Notes under the pieces: model-generated
The model's database searches: none
Told to the model about the DNA's origin: nothing
The model's input: only the letters and a program-made list of their open reading frames with translations
Shown: piece after piece, positions 44,955 through 53,435 of the stretch
How the letters are laid out: each line of letters starts with the position of its first letter
Position numbering within the stretch: the stretch's first letter is position 1
Program-made: the position numbers and the translations under genes
Assembly (NCBI GenBank): GCA_026713105.1
Contig: JAPOPC010000053.1
Location: 1-63,058, forward strand
Reading direction: 5' to 3'
DNA length: 63,058 nucleotides
Origin: Acidimicrobiaceae bacterium
GTDB taxonomy: Bacteria; Actinomycetota; Acidimicrobiia; Acidimicrobiales; Poriferisodalaceae

Positions 44955-46283
44955 ATGGCAGGAGCACCCGAGGCCGGCGAGCCGAGCCTGACGTCTGGCG
45001 ATACCGCTCTGTCCGGCGCCGTATCTCATGACGCCGGCCCATCCGGCGCTGTATCTCATGACGCCGGCCCATCCGGCGCTGAATTGGTCGAGCACTTTTC
45101 CCCGACGCCAACCGAGGGCCTGCGGATTGCGCCCTTCCTGGACGCGATCGAGGCACAGGCCGAGACGGCAGACCGGACCCGGTCGGTCTCATCCGAGGTC
45201 ATCGAGGCCATCCGTGGCACCGACTTCATGCGCATGTCTGCGACCCGCAACATCGGAGGCGTCGAGGAGACGATGCTCCACATGGGCCGCGAGCTCGAAG
45301 CCGTCGCGGCCCGCTGCCCCAGCCTGGGGTGGTGCCTGTGGAACCACCTGTGCGTCTTCCACCTGTTCGTCGGATCGGTGGGCCCCGACCAGCAGGATTT
45401 CCTGACCCATATCGTGACCAACGGCCAATGGGTGTCGTTTCCCGGCGGTGCTCGCAGCTCGGTCTACGGCCGCATCGAAGGTGACCAGGCGATCCTGAAC
45501 GGCACCGGTCGCTGGGGCACCGGTGCCCGCTACGCCGACTACTGCGGGGTGGCCTTCGCCATCAGCGGCGACGACGGCAAGCCCGTCAGGCCGATGGACA
45601 TCCGCTTCACCATCCTGCCCACCACGACCGAGGGCATGAAGATCGACCCGTCGTGGGACGGCGCCGGGCTGCGGGCATCGGCCACCGACGACGTCCACTA
45701 CACCGACGTGCCCGTCAAGCTCAGCGATTGCGTGGCGTGGTTCGGCGCCAACCGTGCTGAGTCGCTGCGCACCGTGCCGGTGGTGGATCACCGGTACCGC
45801 GAGGACTGGGTGGGCATTTCAGACTTGTGGCTCTCGTTCATGGCGGTGGGCCTCGTCCGCCGGGCGCTCGCCGAAGCGGCTGACGCCGCCGGCGGCCGGC
45901 GCGTGATCATCGGCGGCAAGATGGTCGACCGGCCCACGGTGCAGGTCAACTTCGGCCGGGCGGCATCGCTGCTGGCCGCTGCGGCCGCCGCCACCGAAGC
46001 TGCGTGCAGCGAGGTGGACCGTCGCATCGCCGCCGGGATCGTGCCCGACGAAGCCGACTACCTGCGTCAGATGGCGGTGACGACCATGGCAGTCGAACAG
46101 CTCGACGAGGCCATGTCGCTGCTGCACCGCACCCAGGGCGGCACTGCGCTGCGAGAAGGCGGCGCATTCGACCGCCGCTACCGGGACTTCCGGGCGATGC
46201 CGGTGCACATCAACGTGCATCAGGATCGCGTGACCCACCAGCTCGGTCGCCACCTTCTGGGCCTGGAACTCAACCCGTTCTGA
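44955..46283 (+). CDS. Acyl-CoA dehydrogenase-fold flavoenzyme, HsaA/monooxygenase-like
   Basis: The 442-aa protein has the fold of flavin-dependent monooxygenases of the HsaA/HpaB-like branch: FMRMSATRNIGGVEETMLHM, GWCLWNHLCVFHLFVG, GRWGTGARYADYCG and the C-terminal RRYRDFRAMPVHINVHQDR. That branch uses reduced flavin from a reductase to hydroxylate aromatics or sterol rings, but desaturation is also possible. The N-terminus is unusual: a 30-bp tandem repeat encodes SGAVSHDAGP twice plus a partial third. No reductase gene is adjacent. Confidence 0.82.
   Translation: MAGAPEAGEPSLTSGDTALSGAVSHDAGPSGAVSHDAGPSGAELVEHFSPTPTEGLRIAPFLDAIEAQAETADRTRSVSSEVIEAIRGTDFMRMSATRNIGGVEETMLHMGRELEAVAARCPSLGWCLWNHLCVFHLFVGSVGPDQQDFLTHIVTNGQWVSFPGGARSSVYGRIEGDQAILNGTGRWGTGARYADYCGVAFAISGDDGKPVRPMDIRFTILPTTTEGMKIDPSWDGAGLRASATDDVHYTDVPVKLSDCVAWFGANRAESLRTVPVVDHRYREDWVGISDLWLSFMAVGLVRRALAEAADAAGGRRVIIGGKMVDRPTVQVNFGRAASLLAAAAAATEAACSEVDRRIAAGIVPDEADYLRQMAVTTMAVEQLDEAMSLLHRTQGGTALREGGAFDRRYRDFRAMPVHINVHQDRVTHQLGRHLLGLELNPF
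45012..45080 (+). repeat. 30-bp in-frame tandem repeat, 2.3 copies
   Basis: Units at 45012-45041 and 45042-45071 differ at one base, and a partial third follows. They encode SGAVSHDAGP repeats in a disordered N-terminal tail, before the enzyme fold begins near residue 40. Confidence 0.85.
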
Positions 46284-46333
46284 GTTGCCCGGGTCGCCTG
46301 CCGATGGTGGCTGCGGGTTCAGACGGGCAAGAT

Positions 46334-46339
46334 TAGGCT
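46334..46339 (+). promoter_or_regulatory. Possible -10 hexamer TAGGCT of the BMP transporter operon
   Basis: TAGGCT lies about 52 nt before the ATG at 46392. Unlike the leaderless genes, this start has a ribosome site (GGAGAGGGAG), so a normal 5' leader of about 45 nt is expected. Confidence 0.35.
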
Positions 46340-46391
46340 CGATGGCGACCGTCCCGAGGCTGCCTCGCGGGCGTGAGCGGAGAGGGAGATC

Positions 46392-47486
46392 ATGCGTTCG
46401 AGGACTCTGACACGATTCGCCATTGCCTTGGCCGGCGTGGCGCTGCTGGGAGCAGCGTGCGGCGGCGACGATGGCGATCCCGAGGACGTCACGGCGGCAT
46501 TTGTGCTGGTGGGACCAGTCGGCGACGCTGGCTGGAACTGGGCGCACGACCAAGGTCGCCAGTACGCGCAAGACCAGACGGGCGCCACGACGCTGTTCGT
46601 CGAGAGCGTGCCCGAGAATGCTGAGGACTTCAAGGCTGTCGCTGTCGACTTCATCCAGAACGAAGGCGCCAACGTCATCTTCGGCACATCGTTCGGCTAT
46701 ATGGACCCGATGCTCGAACTCGCCGACGAATACCCCGATGTCGTGTTCGAGCACGCCTCGGGCTTCAAGATGAACGACACCAACTTCGGCAACTTCTTCG
46801 GCCGCATGTACCAGCCTCGCTACCTGTCTGGCATGGCCGCTGGAGCGATGACCGAGAGCGGGCAGCTCGGCTACGTGGCTGCGTTCCCGATCCCCGAAGT
46901 GATCCGAGGCATCAACGCCTTCACCCTCGGTGTGCGTGAGACCAATCCGTCGGCCGAGGTGAACGTGATCTGGACGTTCACCTGGTTCGACCCGGCAGTG
47001 GAAGGCGATTCGGCGAAGGCCCTGCTCGAAGCGGGCGCCGATGTCATCGCGATGCATCAGGACTCGACCGCGGCGGGTGTCGCAGCGCAGGACGCAGGGG
47101 CCCGTTGGGTCGCCTACAACTCCGACATGCGCGATTTCGCACCTGACGCGTTCATCACCGCACCGGTGTGGAACTGGGGCCCGCGCTACGCCGCGACCAT
47201 CGAGGCGGTCGCTGAAGGCACTTACACACCGGGTTCGTACTGGGGCGGCATGGACGACGGCATCGTCGACTTGGCACCGCTGGCTGACGACGTGCCAGGC
47301 GACATAGCCGACCAGATCGACGACGTCGCCGATCAGATCCGTGACGGCGAGTGGGACGTGTTCACCGGCGAGATCCGCGACCAGGACGGCAACGTCCGCG
47401 TCGCCGCCGGCGAGACCATGGACGACGGCTCGATGCTCGGCATGGATTGGTTCGTCGAAGGCGTCGTGGGTGACGCCAGCCCCTGA
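46392..47486 (+). CDS. BMP-family substrate-binding lipoprotein of an ABC importer
   Basis: Extracytoplasmic receptor of 364 aa for nucleosides or related solutes. A signal peptide with lipobox LLGAAC (Cys about residue 22) anchors it in the membrane. Fold landmarks: FVLVGPVGDAGWNWAHDQGR, GANVIFGTSFGYMDPMLELA, PRYLSGMAAGAMT, GADVIAMHQDSTAAGVAAQ and YGG-like SYWGGMDDGIVDLAP. It is first of a four-gene operon with ATPase and two permeases in BmpA-NupABC order. Purine nucleosides, autoinducer-type sugars or thiamine-like ligands are known for this family. Confidence 0.9.
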   Translation: MRSRTLTRFAIALAGVALLGAACGGDDGDPEDVTAAFVLVGPVGDAGWNWAHDQGRQYAQDQTGATTLFVESVPENAEDFKAVAVDFIQNEGANVIFGTSFGYMDPMLELADEYPDVVFEHASGFKMNDTNFGNFFGRMYQPRYLSGMAAGAMTESGQLGYVAAFPIPEVIRGINAFTLGVRETNPSAEVNVIWTFTWFDPAVEGDSAKALLEAGADVIAMHQDSTAAGVAAQDAGARWVAYNSDMRDFAPDAFITAPVWNWGPRYAATIEAVAEGTYTPGSYWGGMDDGIVDLAPLADDVPGDIADQIDDVADQIRDGEWDVFTGEIRDQDGNVRVAAGETMDDGSMLGMDWFVEGVVGDASP

Positions 47487-49029
47487 TCCCGACTCGTCAC
47501 CTGAACTGACAACGTCGTTCGCCGTCGACCTCCGGGGGATCCGCAAGGAATTCCCGGGGGTCGTGGCCTGCGACGGCGCCGACCTGTCGGTGCGGGCGGG
47601 CACCATTCATGCGCTGCTGGGCGAGAACGGCGCCGGCAAGACATCCCTCGTCAACGTGCTGGGTGGCGTCTACCTGCCCGACGGCGGCGAGATCTGGGTA
47701 CACGGGGAGCAACAGCAGTTCCACTCGCCCGCAGATGCGATCGCCGCGGGAATCGGCATGGTCCACCAGGAGTTCCGGCTGGTGCCAACGCTGACGGTCG
47801 CCGAGAACGTCGTGCTCGGCTCGGCGCCGCGCTACCTGAACATGACCCAGATCACCGAGCGTGTTGCGCACTTGGCTGCGACCTACTCGCTGGACGCCGA
47901 TCCAACCCGGCCCGTGTGGCAGCTGTCCGTCGGCGAGCGTCAGCGCGTGGAGATCCTGAAGTCGCTCTGGCGCGACGCCGACGTGCTTGTGCTGGATGAG
48001 CCCACTGCGGTGCTCACGCCTGCCGAGGCGGCCGATCTCGGCCTCACCCTGCGAGCGATGGCCGACCGGGGCCGTTCGGTGATCTACATCAGCCACAAGC
48101 TCGACGAGGTGCTGTCGGTGTGCGACGAGGCCACCGTGCTGCGCAACGGCGTCACCGTCGCGCGGCCGGGCAGTCTCGCCGGAGTCGAGCGGTCCGACTT
48201 GGCCCAGATGATGGTCGGCGAAGCTGCAGCGCAGGTGAGCCGCCCTGCGAATCAGCCGATTGGTGATGTCGTGCTCGCGCTGGAAGGGATTTCGGCGTTG
48301 AGCGACCGGGGCATTGGGGCATTGCACTCCGTCGACCTCAACGTGCACGCCGGCGAGATCGTGGGTGTTGCGGGAGTCTCCGGCAATGGCCAGAAGGAGC
48401 TCGCAGAGGCCATCGCCGGCTTGCGTTCGGTCACCTCAGGGACGGTTCGCCTGTTGGGAGACGACCTCACCGGTGCGTCCCCGAGGGCCCGTTCGCGCGA
48501 AGGGTTGGCCTACGTACCCGAGGACCGCCTTGGTGTCGGCCTCGCCCCCCATATGTCCGTCGTCGACAACTCCGTCCTGCGCTCGTATCCGACACTGAGC
48601 CGCGGCCTCATGCTGGATCTGCGGCGCTGCGAAGAATTCTGCGAGAGCCTCGTCCAGCGCTTCGGCGTCCAGGTGGGGCGATTGCACGAGGACGTGAGCG
48701 CTCTGTCAGGCGGCAATCTTCAACGCTTGCTGTTGGGACGCGAACTGACGGGCGAGCCGAAGGTGCTCGTAGCCGCTCAGCCCACCCGTGGCCTCGACGT
48801 TGCAGGCATCGCCGCCATCCAGAAGCAGATCGTTGCCCAGCGCAGCGCCGGCGTCGGGGTCCTGCTGATCTCCGAGGACCTCGATGAGCTGCTCGCCTTG
48901 TCTGACCGGCTGATCGTGATGTACGAGGGGCGCATCGCAGCCCGCATGGACCCGACGACCACCACGAGAGCCGAAGTGGGCGCCGCGATGGCCGGAGGTA
49001 CGGCCACTGCTGTGGGCGGCAGCGCATGA
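47470..49029 (+). CDS. ABC transporter ATP-binding protein with two ATPase domains (NupA/RbsA-like)
   Basis: The 519-aa protein has duplicated ABC domains. The first has Walker A GENGAGKTS, signature as LSVGERQRVEILKSL and Walker B VLVLDEPTAVLTP. The second has a degenerate P-loop GVSGNGQKE, signature LSGGNLQRLLLGREL and VLVAAQPTRGLDV in place of the catalytic Glu. The degenerate second site is usual for this family. GTG 47470 overlaps the receptor gene by 17 bp. It powers nucleoside or sugar uptake with the two permeases. Confidence 0.92.
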   Translation: MTPAPDPDSSPELTTSFAVDLRGIRKEFPGVVACDGADLSVRAGTIHALLGENGAGKTSLVNVLGGVYLPDGGEIWVHGEQQQFHSPADAIAAGIGMVHQEFRLVPTLTVAENVVLGSAPRYLNMTQITERVAHLAATYSLDADPTRPVWQLSVGERQRVEILKSLWRDADVLVLDEPTAVLTPAEAADLGLTLRAMADRGRSVIYISHKLDEVLSVCDEATVLRNGVTVARPGSLAGVERSDLAQMMVGEAAAQVSRPANQPIGDVVLALEGISALSDRGIGALHSVDLNVHAGEIVGVAGVSGNGQKELAEAIAGLRSVTSGTVRLLGDDLTGASPRARSREGLAYVPEDRLGVGLAPHMSVVDNSVLRSYPTLSRGLMLDLRRCEEFCESLVQRFGVQVGRLHEDVSALSGGNLQRLLLGRELTGEPKVLVAAQPTRGLDVAGIAAIQKQIVAQRSAGVGVLLISEDLDELLALSDRLIVMYEGRIAARMDPTTTTRAEVGAAMAGGTATAVGGSA

Positions 49030-50264
49030 CCGATCCGAACGCAGCGCCAGAACCGACCCACGCCCCGCTGCACACCGTGTCGCGTGGCCGGGCCCGCTGG
49101 CATCGCGGGCTGGGGCGACCGGTGCTGCAGCGACGCGCCGATGTAGTGCCCGCCGCCCAAGCCGTCGCATTCGGCATCGGCATCGCAGTGGCCCTGATTG
49201 CGGGGGCGCTCCTGCTGCTCGCCGCCGGCAACGATCCCGCCCAGGTGTACGGCCGGATGATCGACTCGTCGTTGGGCGGCATCAATTCGATCTCGCGAAC
49301 GCTGCTGCGAGCAACACCGCTGGCGCTGGCCGGGCTGGCAGTCGCCGTTGCTGGGTCCATGGGTCTGTGGAACATCGGCGCTGAAGGCCAGATGATGGCG
49401 GGCGCGACGGTCGCGGCAGGCTTTGCCATGTCGGCGGGCGACCTGCCGGGTCCCTTGCTGATCTTGCTGATGCTGATTGCAGGCGCGGTGGGCGGCGTCG
49501 TGCTCATGGTGGGACCGGCGCTCGCCCGCGCCTATCTCGGTGTCAGCGAGATCATCACGACGTTGATGCTCGTTGAGGTCTCGATCCGAATCGTGGAGTG
49601 GCTCGAGACCGGGCCGTGGAAAGACCCCGAGTCGCAAGGTTTCGCGTTGATCGAGCCCTTGCCCGACCAGGCTTCGCTGCCGGGACTGTTCGGCCGCGCA
49701 CATATCGGCGCACTGTTCGCCGTAGCGCTGCTGGTCGCGTTCTGGCTGGCGGTTTCGCGCACGGCGTGGGGATATGAGCTGCGCATGGCGGGTTCCTCAC
49801 CGGCCACAGCTCGCTATGCCGGCATCTCGCTGCAGCGCAAGGTGCTTGCCGCGCTGCTGTTGTCGGGCGGGCTGGCCGGCCTCGCTGGCGCCATCGAGCT
49901 CACAGGAACGGCGACGCGGCTCGATCCCGGCCTGTCCAACGGATACGGCTTCGCCGGGATCATCGTGGCGGCGCTCGCGCTGATGCGGCCATCGGGCGTG
50001 GCAGCGGTGGCCTTCGTGTTCGGCGCGGTGCAAGTGGGCGGGCAGTCGATCCAGACGCTTGGGGTCACCAGCTCCATCGCGACGATCCTGCAAGCCATGA
50101 TCCTCATCGGCGCACTGGTGGCCGCCGTGCTGCTCAACTACCGCATCCGGTGGGTGCGACCGGTCGGCCACGAGCCTGAGACAACCGAACCGCGGGCGCA
50201 GCCGACATCGAGCGGAACGTCCCATCCGGGAATTTCCCCGAACCCAGGGGCATCAGATGTCTGA
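49026..50264 (+). CDS. ABC transporter permease 1 of the BMP/nucleoside system
   Basis: Multi-spanning membrane protein of 412 aa. A basic N-terminal tail precedes helices from VVPAAQAVAFGIGIAVALIA. The family motif is TPLALAGLAVAVAGSMGLWN-IGAEGQMMAGA; later motifs are YLGVSEIITTLMLVE and GYELRMAGSSPATARYAGIS. It has the RbsC/NupB permease fold. The ATG overlaps the ATPase stop by 4 bp and its end overlaps the second permease by 8 bp, so the genes are coupled. Confidence 0.9.
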   Translation: MTDPNAAPEPTHAPLHTVSRGRARWHRGLGRPVLQRRADVVPAAQAVAFGIGIAVALIAGALLLLAAGNDPAQVYGRMIDSSLGGINSISRTLLRATPLALAGLAVAVAGSMGLWNIGAEGQMMAGATVAAGFAMSAGDLPGPLLILLMLIAGAVGGVVLMVGPALARAYLGVSEIITTLMLVEVSIRIVEWLETGPWKDPESQGFALIEPLPDQASLPGLFGRAHIGALFAVALLVAFWLAVSRTAWGYELRMAGSSPATARYAGISLQRKVLAALLLSGGLAGLAGAIELTGTATRLDPGLSNGYGFAGIIVAALALMRPSGVAAVAFVFGAVQVGGQSIQTLGVTSSIATILQAMILIGALVAAVLLNYRIRWVRPVGHEPETTEPRAQPTSSGTSHPGISPNPGASDV

Positions 50265-51213
50265 GGCCGCCATCGTCGGGCTGCTCGTGGCCACCGTGCA
50301 GTTCGCCACGCTCGTGTACCTGGCCGGGCTGGGCGAGCTCATCGCGGAGCGCTCAGGCGTGCTGAACCTCGGTGTCGAGGGAATGATGGCCATGGGTGCC
50401 GTCTCGGGATTCATGATGGCACTCGCCACCGGACGGCCCTGGATCGGCTTCGCGTTCGCTGCGCTGGTTGGCATGGCGGTCGCAGGCGTCCATGCCGTGG
50501 TGAGCGTGGTGATGGGCGCCGGCCAAGTGGTGTCCGGCCTCGCCATCACTATCGGAGGTCTCGGATTCGCCGCCTTCATTGGGCAGGATGCGGTCCGCCA
50601 GCGCGCCGACGCCGTGTTCACCGATCTCGGCATCGCAGGCCTTGCCGACATCCGCTGGGTCGGCCCGATCTTGTTCAACCAACCGCCGGTGGTCTACCTC
50701 GCAGGCTTCCTGGGCATCGCGGCCTGGTTTGTGCTGAACAGAACCAGGCTCGGCCTCGCGCTGCGCGCAGTAGGGGAATCTGCCTCCACGACGGACTCGG
50801 TGGGCCATTCGGTGACGCTCCTGCGCTCGGGGGCTGTGCTGGTCGGGGGCGCCCTCGCCGGTGCCGCCGGCGCTTTCCTGTCGCTCTATATGGCCGCTGG
50901 CTGGACCGAAGGCCTCATCGCCGGCCGTGGCTGGATCGCCGTTGCACTGGTCATCTTCGGGGCGTGGCGGCCTGGACGCCTGGCCGCCGGCTCATTGCTG
51001 TTCGGCTTCACGCTGGCTTTGCAGCCCAGGGTGCAGACCTTCGAGCTCTCCATCTTCGGACTCGAGGTCAACAGGATCTCTCCGGCGCTGCTCGGCATCC
51101 TGCCGTTCCTGCTGACCGTCGTGGTGCTCATTGGGATCAGCTTCCGGGCACGACACCGTCCAAGCCCGGCGCCCGCCGCGCTGACCCTGCCGTACCGCCG
51201 CGAGGAGCGCTGA
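50257..51213 (+). CDS. ABC transporter permease 2 of the BMP/nucleoside system
   Basis: Membrane protein of 318 aa, the heterodimer partner of permease 1. Typical motifs: YLAGLGELIAERSGVLNLG-VEGMMAMGA, AGQVVSGLAITIGG, RTRLGLALRAVGES and GRGWIAVALVIFGAWRPGRL. About eight helices. It is the last gene of the operon; a DUF3467 gene with its own promoter follows 69 bp later. Confidence 0.9.
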   Translation: MSEAAIVGLLVATVQFATLVYLAGLGELIAERSGVLNLGVEGMMAMGAVSGFMMALATGRPWIGFAFAALVGMAVAGVHAVVSVVMGAGQVVSGLAITIGGLGFAAFIGQDAVRQRADAVFTDLGIAGLADIRWVGPILFNQPPVVYLAGFLGIAAWFVLNRTRLGLALRAVGESASTTDSVGHSVTLLRSGAVLVGGALAGAAGAFLSLYMAAGWTEGLIAGRGWIAVALVIFGAWRPGRLAAGSLLFGFTLALQPRVQTFELSIFGLEVNRISPALLGILPFLLTVVVLIGISFRARHRPSPAPAALTLPYRREER

Positions 51214-51269
51214 GGACCCACGTCCGCACCCGTGCGAGCGTCGCAGAGCGTCCAGACGCAAACGCCCAG

Positions 51270-51275
51270 TAGGTT
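51270..51275 (+). promoter_or_regulatory. Probable -10 hexamer TAGGTT of the DUF3467 gene
   Basis: TAGGTT ends 7 nt before the GTG at 51283; no ribosome site lies between. Confidence 0.5.
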
Positions 51276-51282
51276 TCGACGG

Positions 51283-51609
51283 GTGACAGACGGCAATGCC
51301 CACGAAGCCCTGCCTGACGGCACGAAGCTGCAGATCCGCCTGCCGCCCGAACTAGAAGCCGGTGTGTGGTCCAACTTCGCCGTGGTGCGCCACTCGCCGT
51401 ATGAGTTCACGCTCGACTTCATCAGGCTGGACTTCAGCGGCAAGCAATCACCGCGTCGGGGCGTAGTGGTGCAGCGGGTCAACATGTCGCCGCAGTTCGT
51501 GGAGCAGCTCATCAGCGCGCTGAGCGACAACATGTCCAAGTTCGCGTCGAATCTCGCTCCGTCCAGTCTCGAAACACTGAACGAGCCGCAGGACGATACG
51601 GACGGTTGA
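51283..51609 (+). CDS. DUF3467 domain protein
   Basis: Small 108-aa cytosolic protein with the DUF3467 layout: ELEAGVWSNFAVVRHSPYEF, TLDFIRLDF and VVVQRVNMSPQFVEQLISAL. Function unknown; similar proteins are spread through bacteria and are suggested to be regulators or chaperones without firm proof. The GTG start matches a leaderless-type promoter. It converges on the DEAD-box helicase with a 6-bp gap. Confidence 0.82.
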   Translation: MTDGNAHEALPDGTKLQIRLPPELEAGVWSNFAVVRHSPYEFTLDFIRLDFSGKQSPRRGVVVQRVNMSPQFVEQLISALSDNMSKFASNLAPSSLETLNEPQDDTDG

Positions 51610-51615
51610 TCGCGC

Positions 51616-52917
51616 TCAGCGCTGCGACGAGCGCTGGCGGCCCTTGGACCTCGAACGGTTGTTGTTTCGACGGTGCCGCGATTGGTGTTTGGCCGCCGGG
51701 TGCCTGGCTGCCGGGTGCTTCGTCGCCGAACGCTTCGCCGCCGGGTTCTCGGCCGCCGGACGCTCAAGCGTGCGACGTCGCGTCTGCGGGCGTGAAGGCT
51801 GCCGGATCGCAGCGACGTCGGCTTCGGTGATGGGCTGTTCCAATCCCATCTTGCGTTGCATGGACCTGAGCTCTTTGACCTGCTCGGGCTGAACAAGCGA
51901 GACCACCACCCCACCCTGGCCGGCACGGGCAGTGCGGCCCGACCGGTGAAGGTAGGTCTTATGGTCGGCAGCGATGTCGTAGTGGACGACGGCGCCGACA
52001 CCTTCGACATGAATGCCTCGCGCAGCAACGTCAGTTGCGACCAGCGCCTGCACCTCGCCGGCGGCGAACTCGGCCAGCGCCCTCGTGCGCTGTGGTTGGC
52101 TGCGCCCACCATGAAGCGCTGCCGCTCGGATGCCCCGGCTCTTCAGCTGCTTTGCCACGCGGTCGCAGCCGTGCCGGGTCCGGCAGAACACGACCGTTGA
52201 ACCTGCAGCATCGACAGCCTCGGCGCAGATTTCGGTTCGATCAGTTTTGGCCACGCTCCAGAACACGTGGTCGGCAGCCCTGATATCGGGAGTCTCGTCA
52301 CCGACCTCGTGGCGCACGGGATCGCGCTGATAATCGCGCGTCAGCGTTGCCACGTCTCCGTCGAGCGTGGCGGAGAACAACATGGTCTGGCGCCGTGTGG
52401 CGGTCTGGTCGAGCAGGCGCCTGACGGCCGGGATGAATCCCATGTCGGCCATGCGGTCGGCTTCGTCGATCACGACCTTGTCGACTGCGGACAGGTTGGC
52501 CTCACCCTGGGAGATCAGGTCCTCAAGGCGACCAGGGCACGCCACGAGAATGTCGACCCCGCGGCGCAACGACCCGATCTGGGCGCCGTAGCCCACGCCG
52601 CCGTAGGCGACGCCGACGCGGCGCTTGCCTGCAAAGGTTCGTAGCTCTGTCTTGATCTGATCGGCGAGTTCGCGGGTCGGCGCAAGCACGAGTGCTCGCG
52701 GCTTGTGCGGCTCGGCATTGCCGACGCGGGCCACGAGCGGAATCCCGAAGGCCAGCGTCTTGCCGGATCCGGTGGGTGCGCGGCCGCAGACGTCGCGTCC
52801 GTCCAGGGCATCGGCCACGGTTGCCGCCTGGATGGCGAATGGCTGGCTGATGCCTCGTTGAGCGAGCGCGCTGACGATGAAGTCGGGCGCGCCCAGCTGG
52901 GCAAAGGTGGGGGGCAT
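51616..52917 (-). CDS. DEAD-box RNA helicase, RhlE-like
   Basis: RNA helicase of 433 aa. Q motif ISQPFAIQAATVADAL, motif I APTGSGKT, motif Ia APTRELA, motif II DEAD in VVIDEADRMADMGF, motif III SAT, and C-terminal ATDVAARGIHVEGV and HRSGRTARAG. The tail is a basic, Ala/His-rich low-complexity region with related units AAENPAAKRSA, TKHPAARHPAAK, then RNNNRSRSKGR, typical of RNA-binding extensions. The 5' leader is long and structured, and the upstream gene is a cold-shock protein, pointing to a cold-response role. Confidence 0.93.
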   Translation of the reverse strand: MPPTFAQLGAPDFIVSALAQRGISQPFAIQAATVADALDGRDVCGRAPTGSGKTLAFGIPLVARVGNAEPHKPRALVLAPTRELADQIKTELRTFAGKRRVGVAYGGVGYGAQIGSLRRGVDILVACPGRLEDLISQGEANLSAVDKVVIDEADRMADMGFIPAVRRLLDQTATRRQTMLFSATLDGDVATLTRDYQRDPVRHEVGDETPDIRAADHVFWSVAKTDRTEICAEAVDAAGSTVVFCRTRHGCDRVAKQLKSRGIRAAALHGGRSQPQRTRALAEFAAGEVQALVATDVAARGIHVEGVGAVVHYDIAADHKTYLHRSGRTARAGQGGVVVSLVQPEQVKELRSMQRKMGLEQPITEADVAAIRQPSRPQTRRRTLERPAAENPAAKRSATKHPAARHPAAKHQSRHRRNNNRSRSKGRQRSSQR

Positions 52918-53091
52918 ATGTCTCCTCGCGCGTGACGCGCGGGCTTCTGAGGGTTCGGTTGCGCCTCAACAGGGGAGGAAGAGGTCGGAGATAACAGGGG
53001 TTTGGTCCACGTCGACAGGAAGAACCAAGACCAGCCTGCGAACCCGTCGGCCGAACATGCCGGCCGGACGCCAAGAGGGTACCGGCGCGCG
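52918..53091 (-). promoter_or_regulatory. Long structured 5' leader of the DEAD-box helicase gene
   Basis: Minus-strand TACCCT (53086-53091) is a likely -10, giving a leader of about 160 nt. It contains a 30-codon upstream ORF (53058 to 52966, MFGRRVRRL start). A 6-bp hairpin (52927-52941, CGCGCG stems) directly abuts the AGGAG ribosome site. Together these suggest post-transcriptional or temperature control. Confidence 0.45.
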
Positions 53092-53172
53092 CTGCTCAAT
53101 GCTCACAGAGCACTCTGCAGCCGATCAGCCAGATGTGTTGAAGACGCAGACGGCGTGAGACGCCGCCGGGGC

Positions 53173-53370
53173 TCAGACGGGCTTGACGTTCTGCGCTTCG
53201 TCGCCCTTGCGGCCGGGTCCGATGTCGAACTCGACCTCCTGCCCTGCTTCCAGCGTCCGGTAGTTCTCACCGACGATGTTGGAGAAGTGGACGAAGACGT
53301 CATCGGCGCCTTCACGGGAGATAAAGCCGAAGCCCTTCTCGTTGTTGAAGAACTTCACTGTTCCGCGCAT
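53173..53370 (-). CDS. Cold-shock domain protein (CspA family)
   Basis: The 65-aa protein is a single OB-fold that binds single-stranded RNA/DNA and melts secondary structure. RNP1 is KGFGFI and RNP2 [18 protein letters not shown] is the typical start. The ATG at 53370 has AGAGG 8 nt upstream, and TACCCT (53413-53418) is a likely -10. A small hairpin (53151-53165) follows the stop and may terminate some transcripts before the helicase leader. Confidence 0.95.
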   Translation of the reverse strand: MRGTVKFFNNEKGFGFISREGADDVFVHFSNIVGENYRTLEAGQEVEFDIGPGRKGDEAQNVKPV

Positions 53371-53412
53371 GTTATGCCTCTCAAAGACCGGCTTGTCCGG
53401 CCGAAGGCCGCA

Positions 53413-53418
53413 AGGGTA
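53413..53418 (-). promoter_or_regulatory. Probable -10 hexamer TACCCT of the cold-shock gene
   Basis: Minus-strand TACCCT is set in CGCCG-TACCCT, like the CGCCGG-TACCCT before the helicase leader. A GGCCTTCGGCC hairpin starts the leader. The similarity suggests co-regulation. Confidence 0.45.
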
Positions 53419-53435
53419 CGGCGCGAAGGCCGCGT

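Noticed and set aside
45819..47606. 595-aa minus-strand frame over the flavoenzyme and BMP receptor genes
   Set aside because: Both plus-strand genes have strong family motifs and coupled neighbours; the antisense frame has none.
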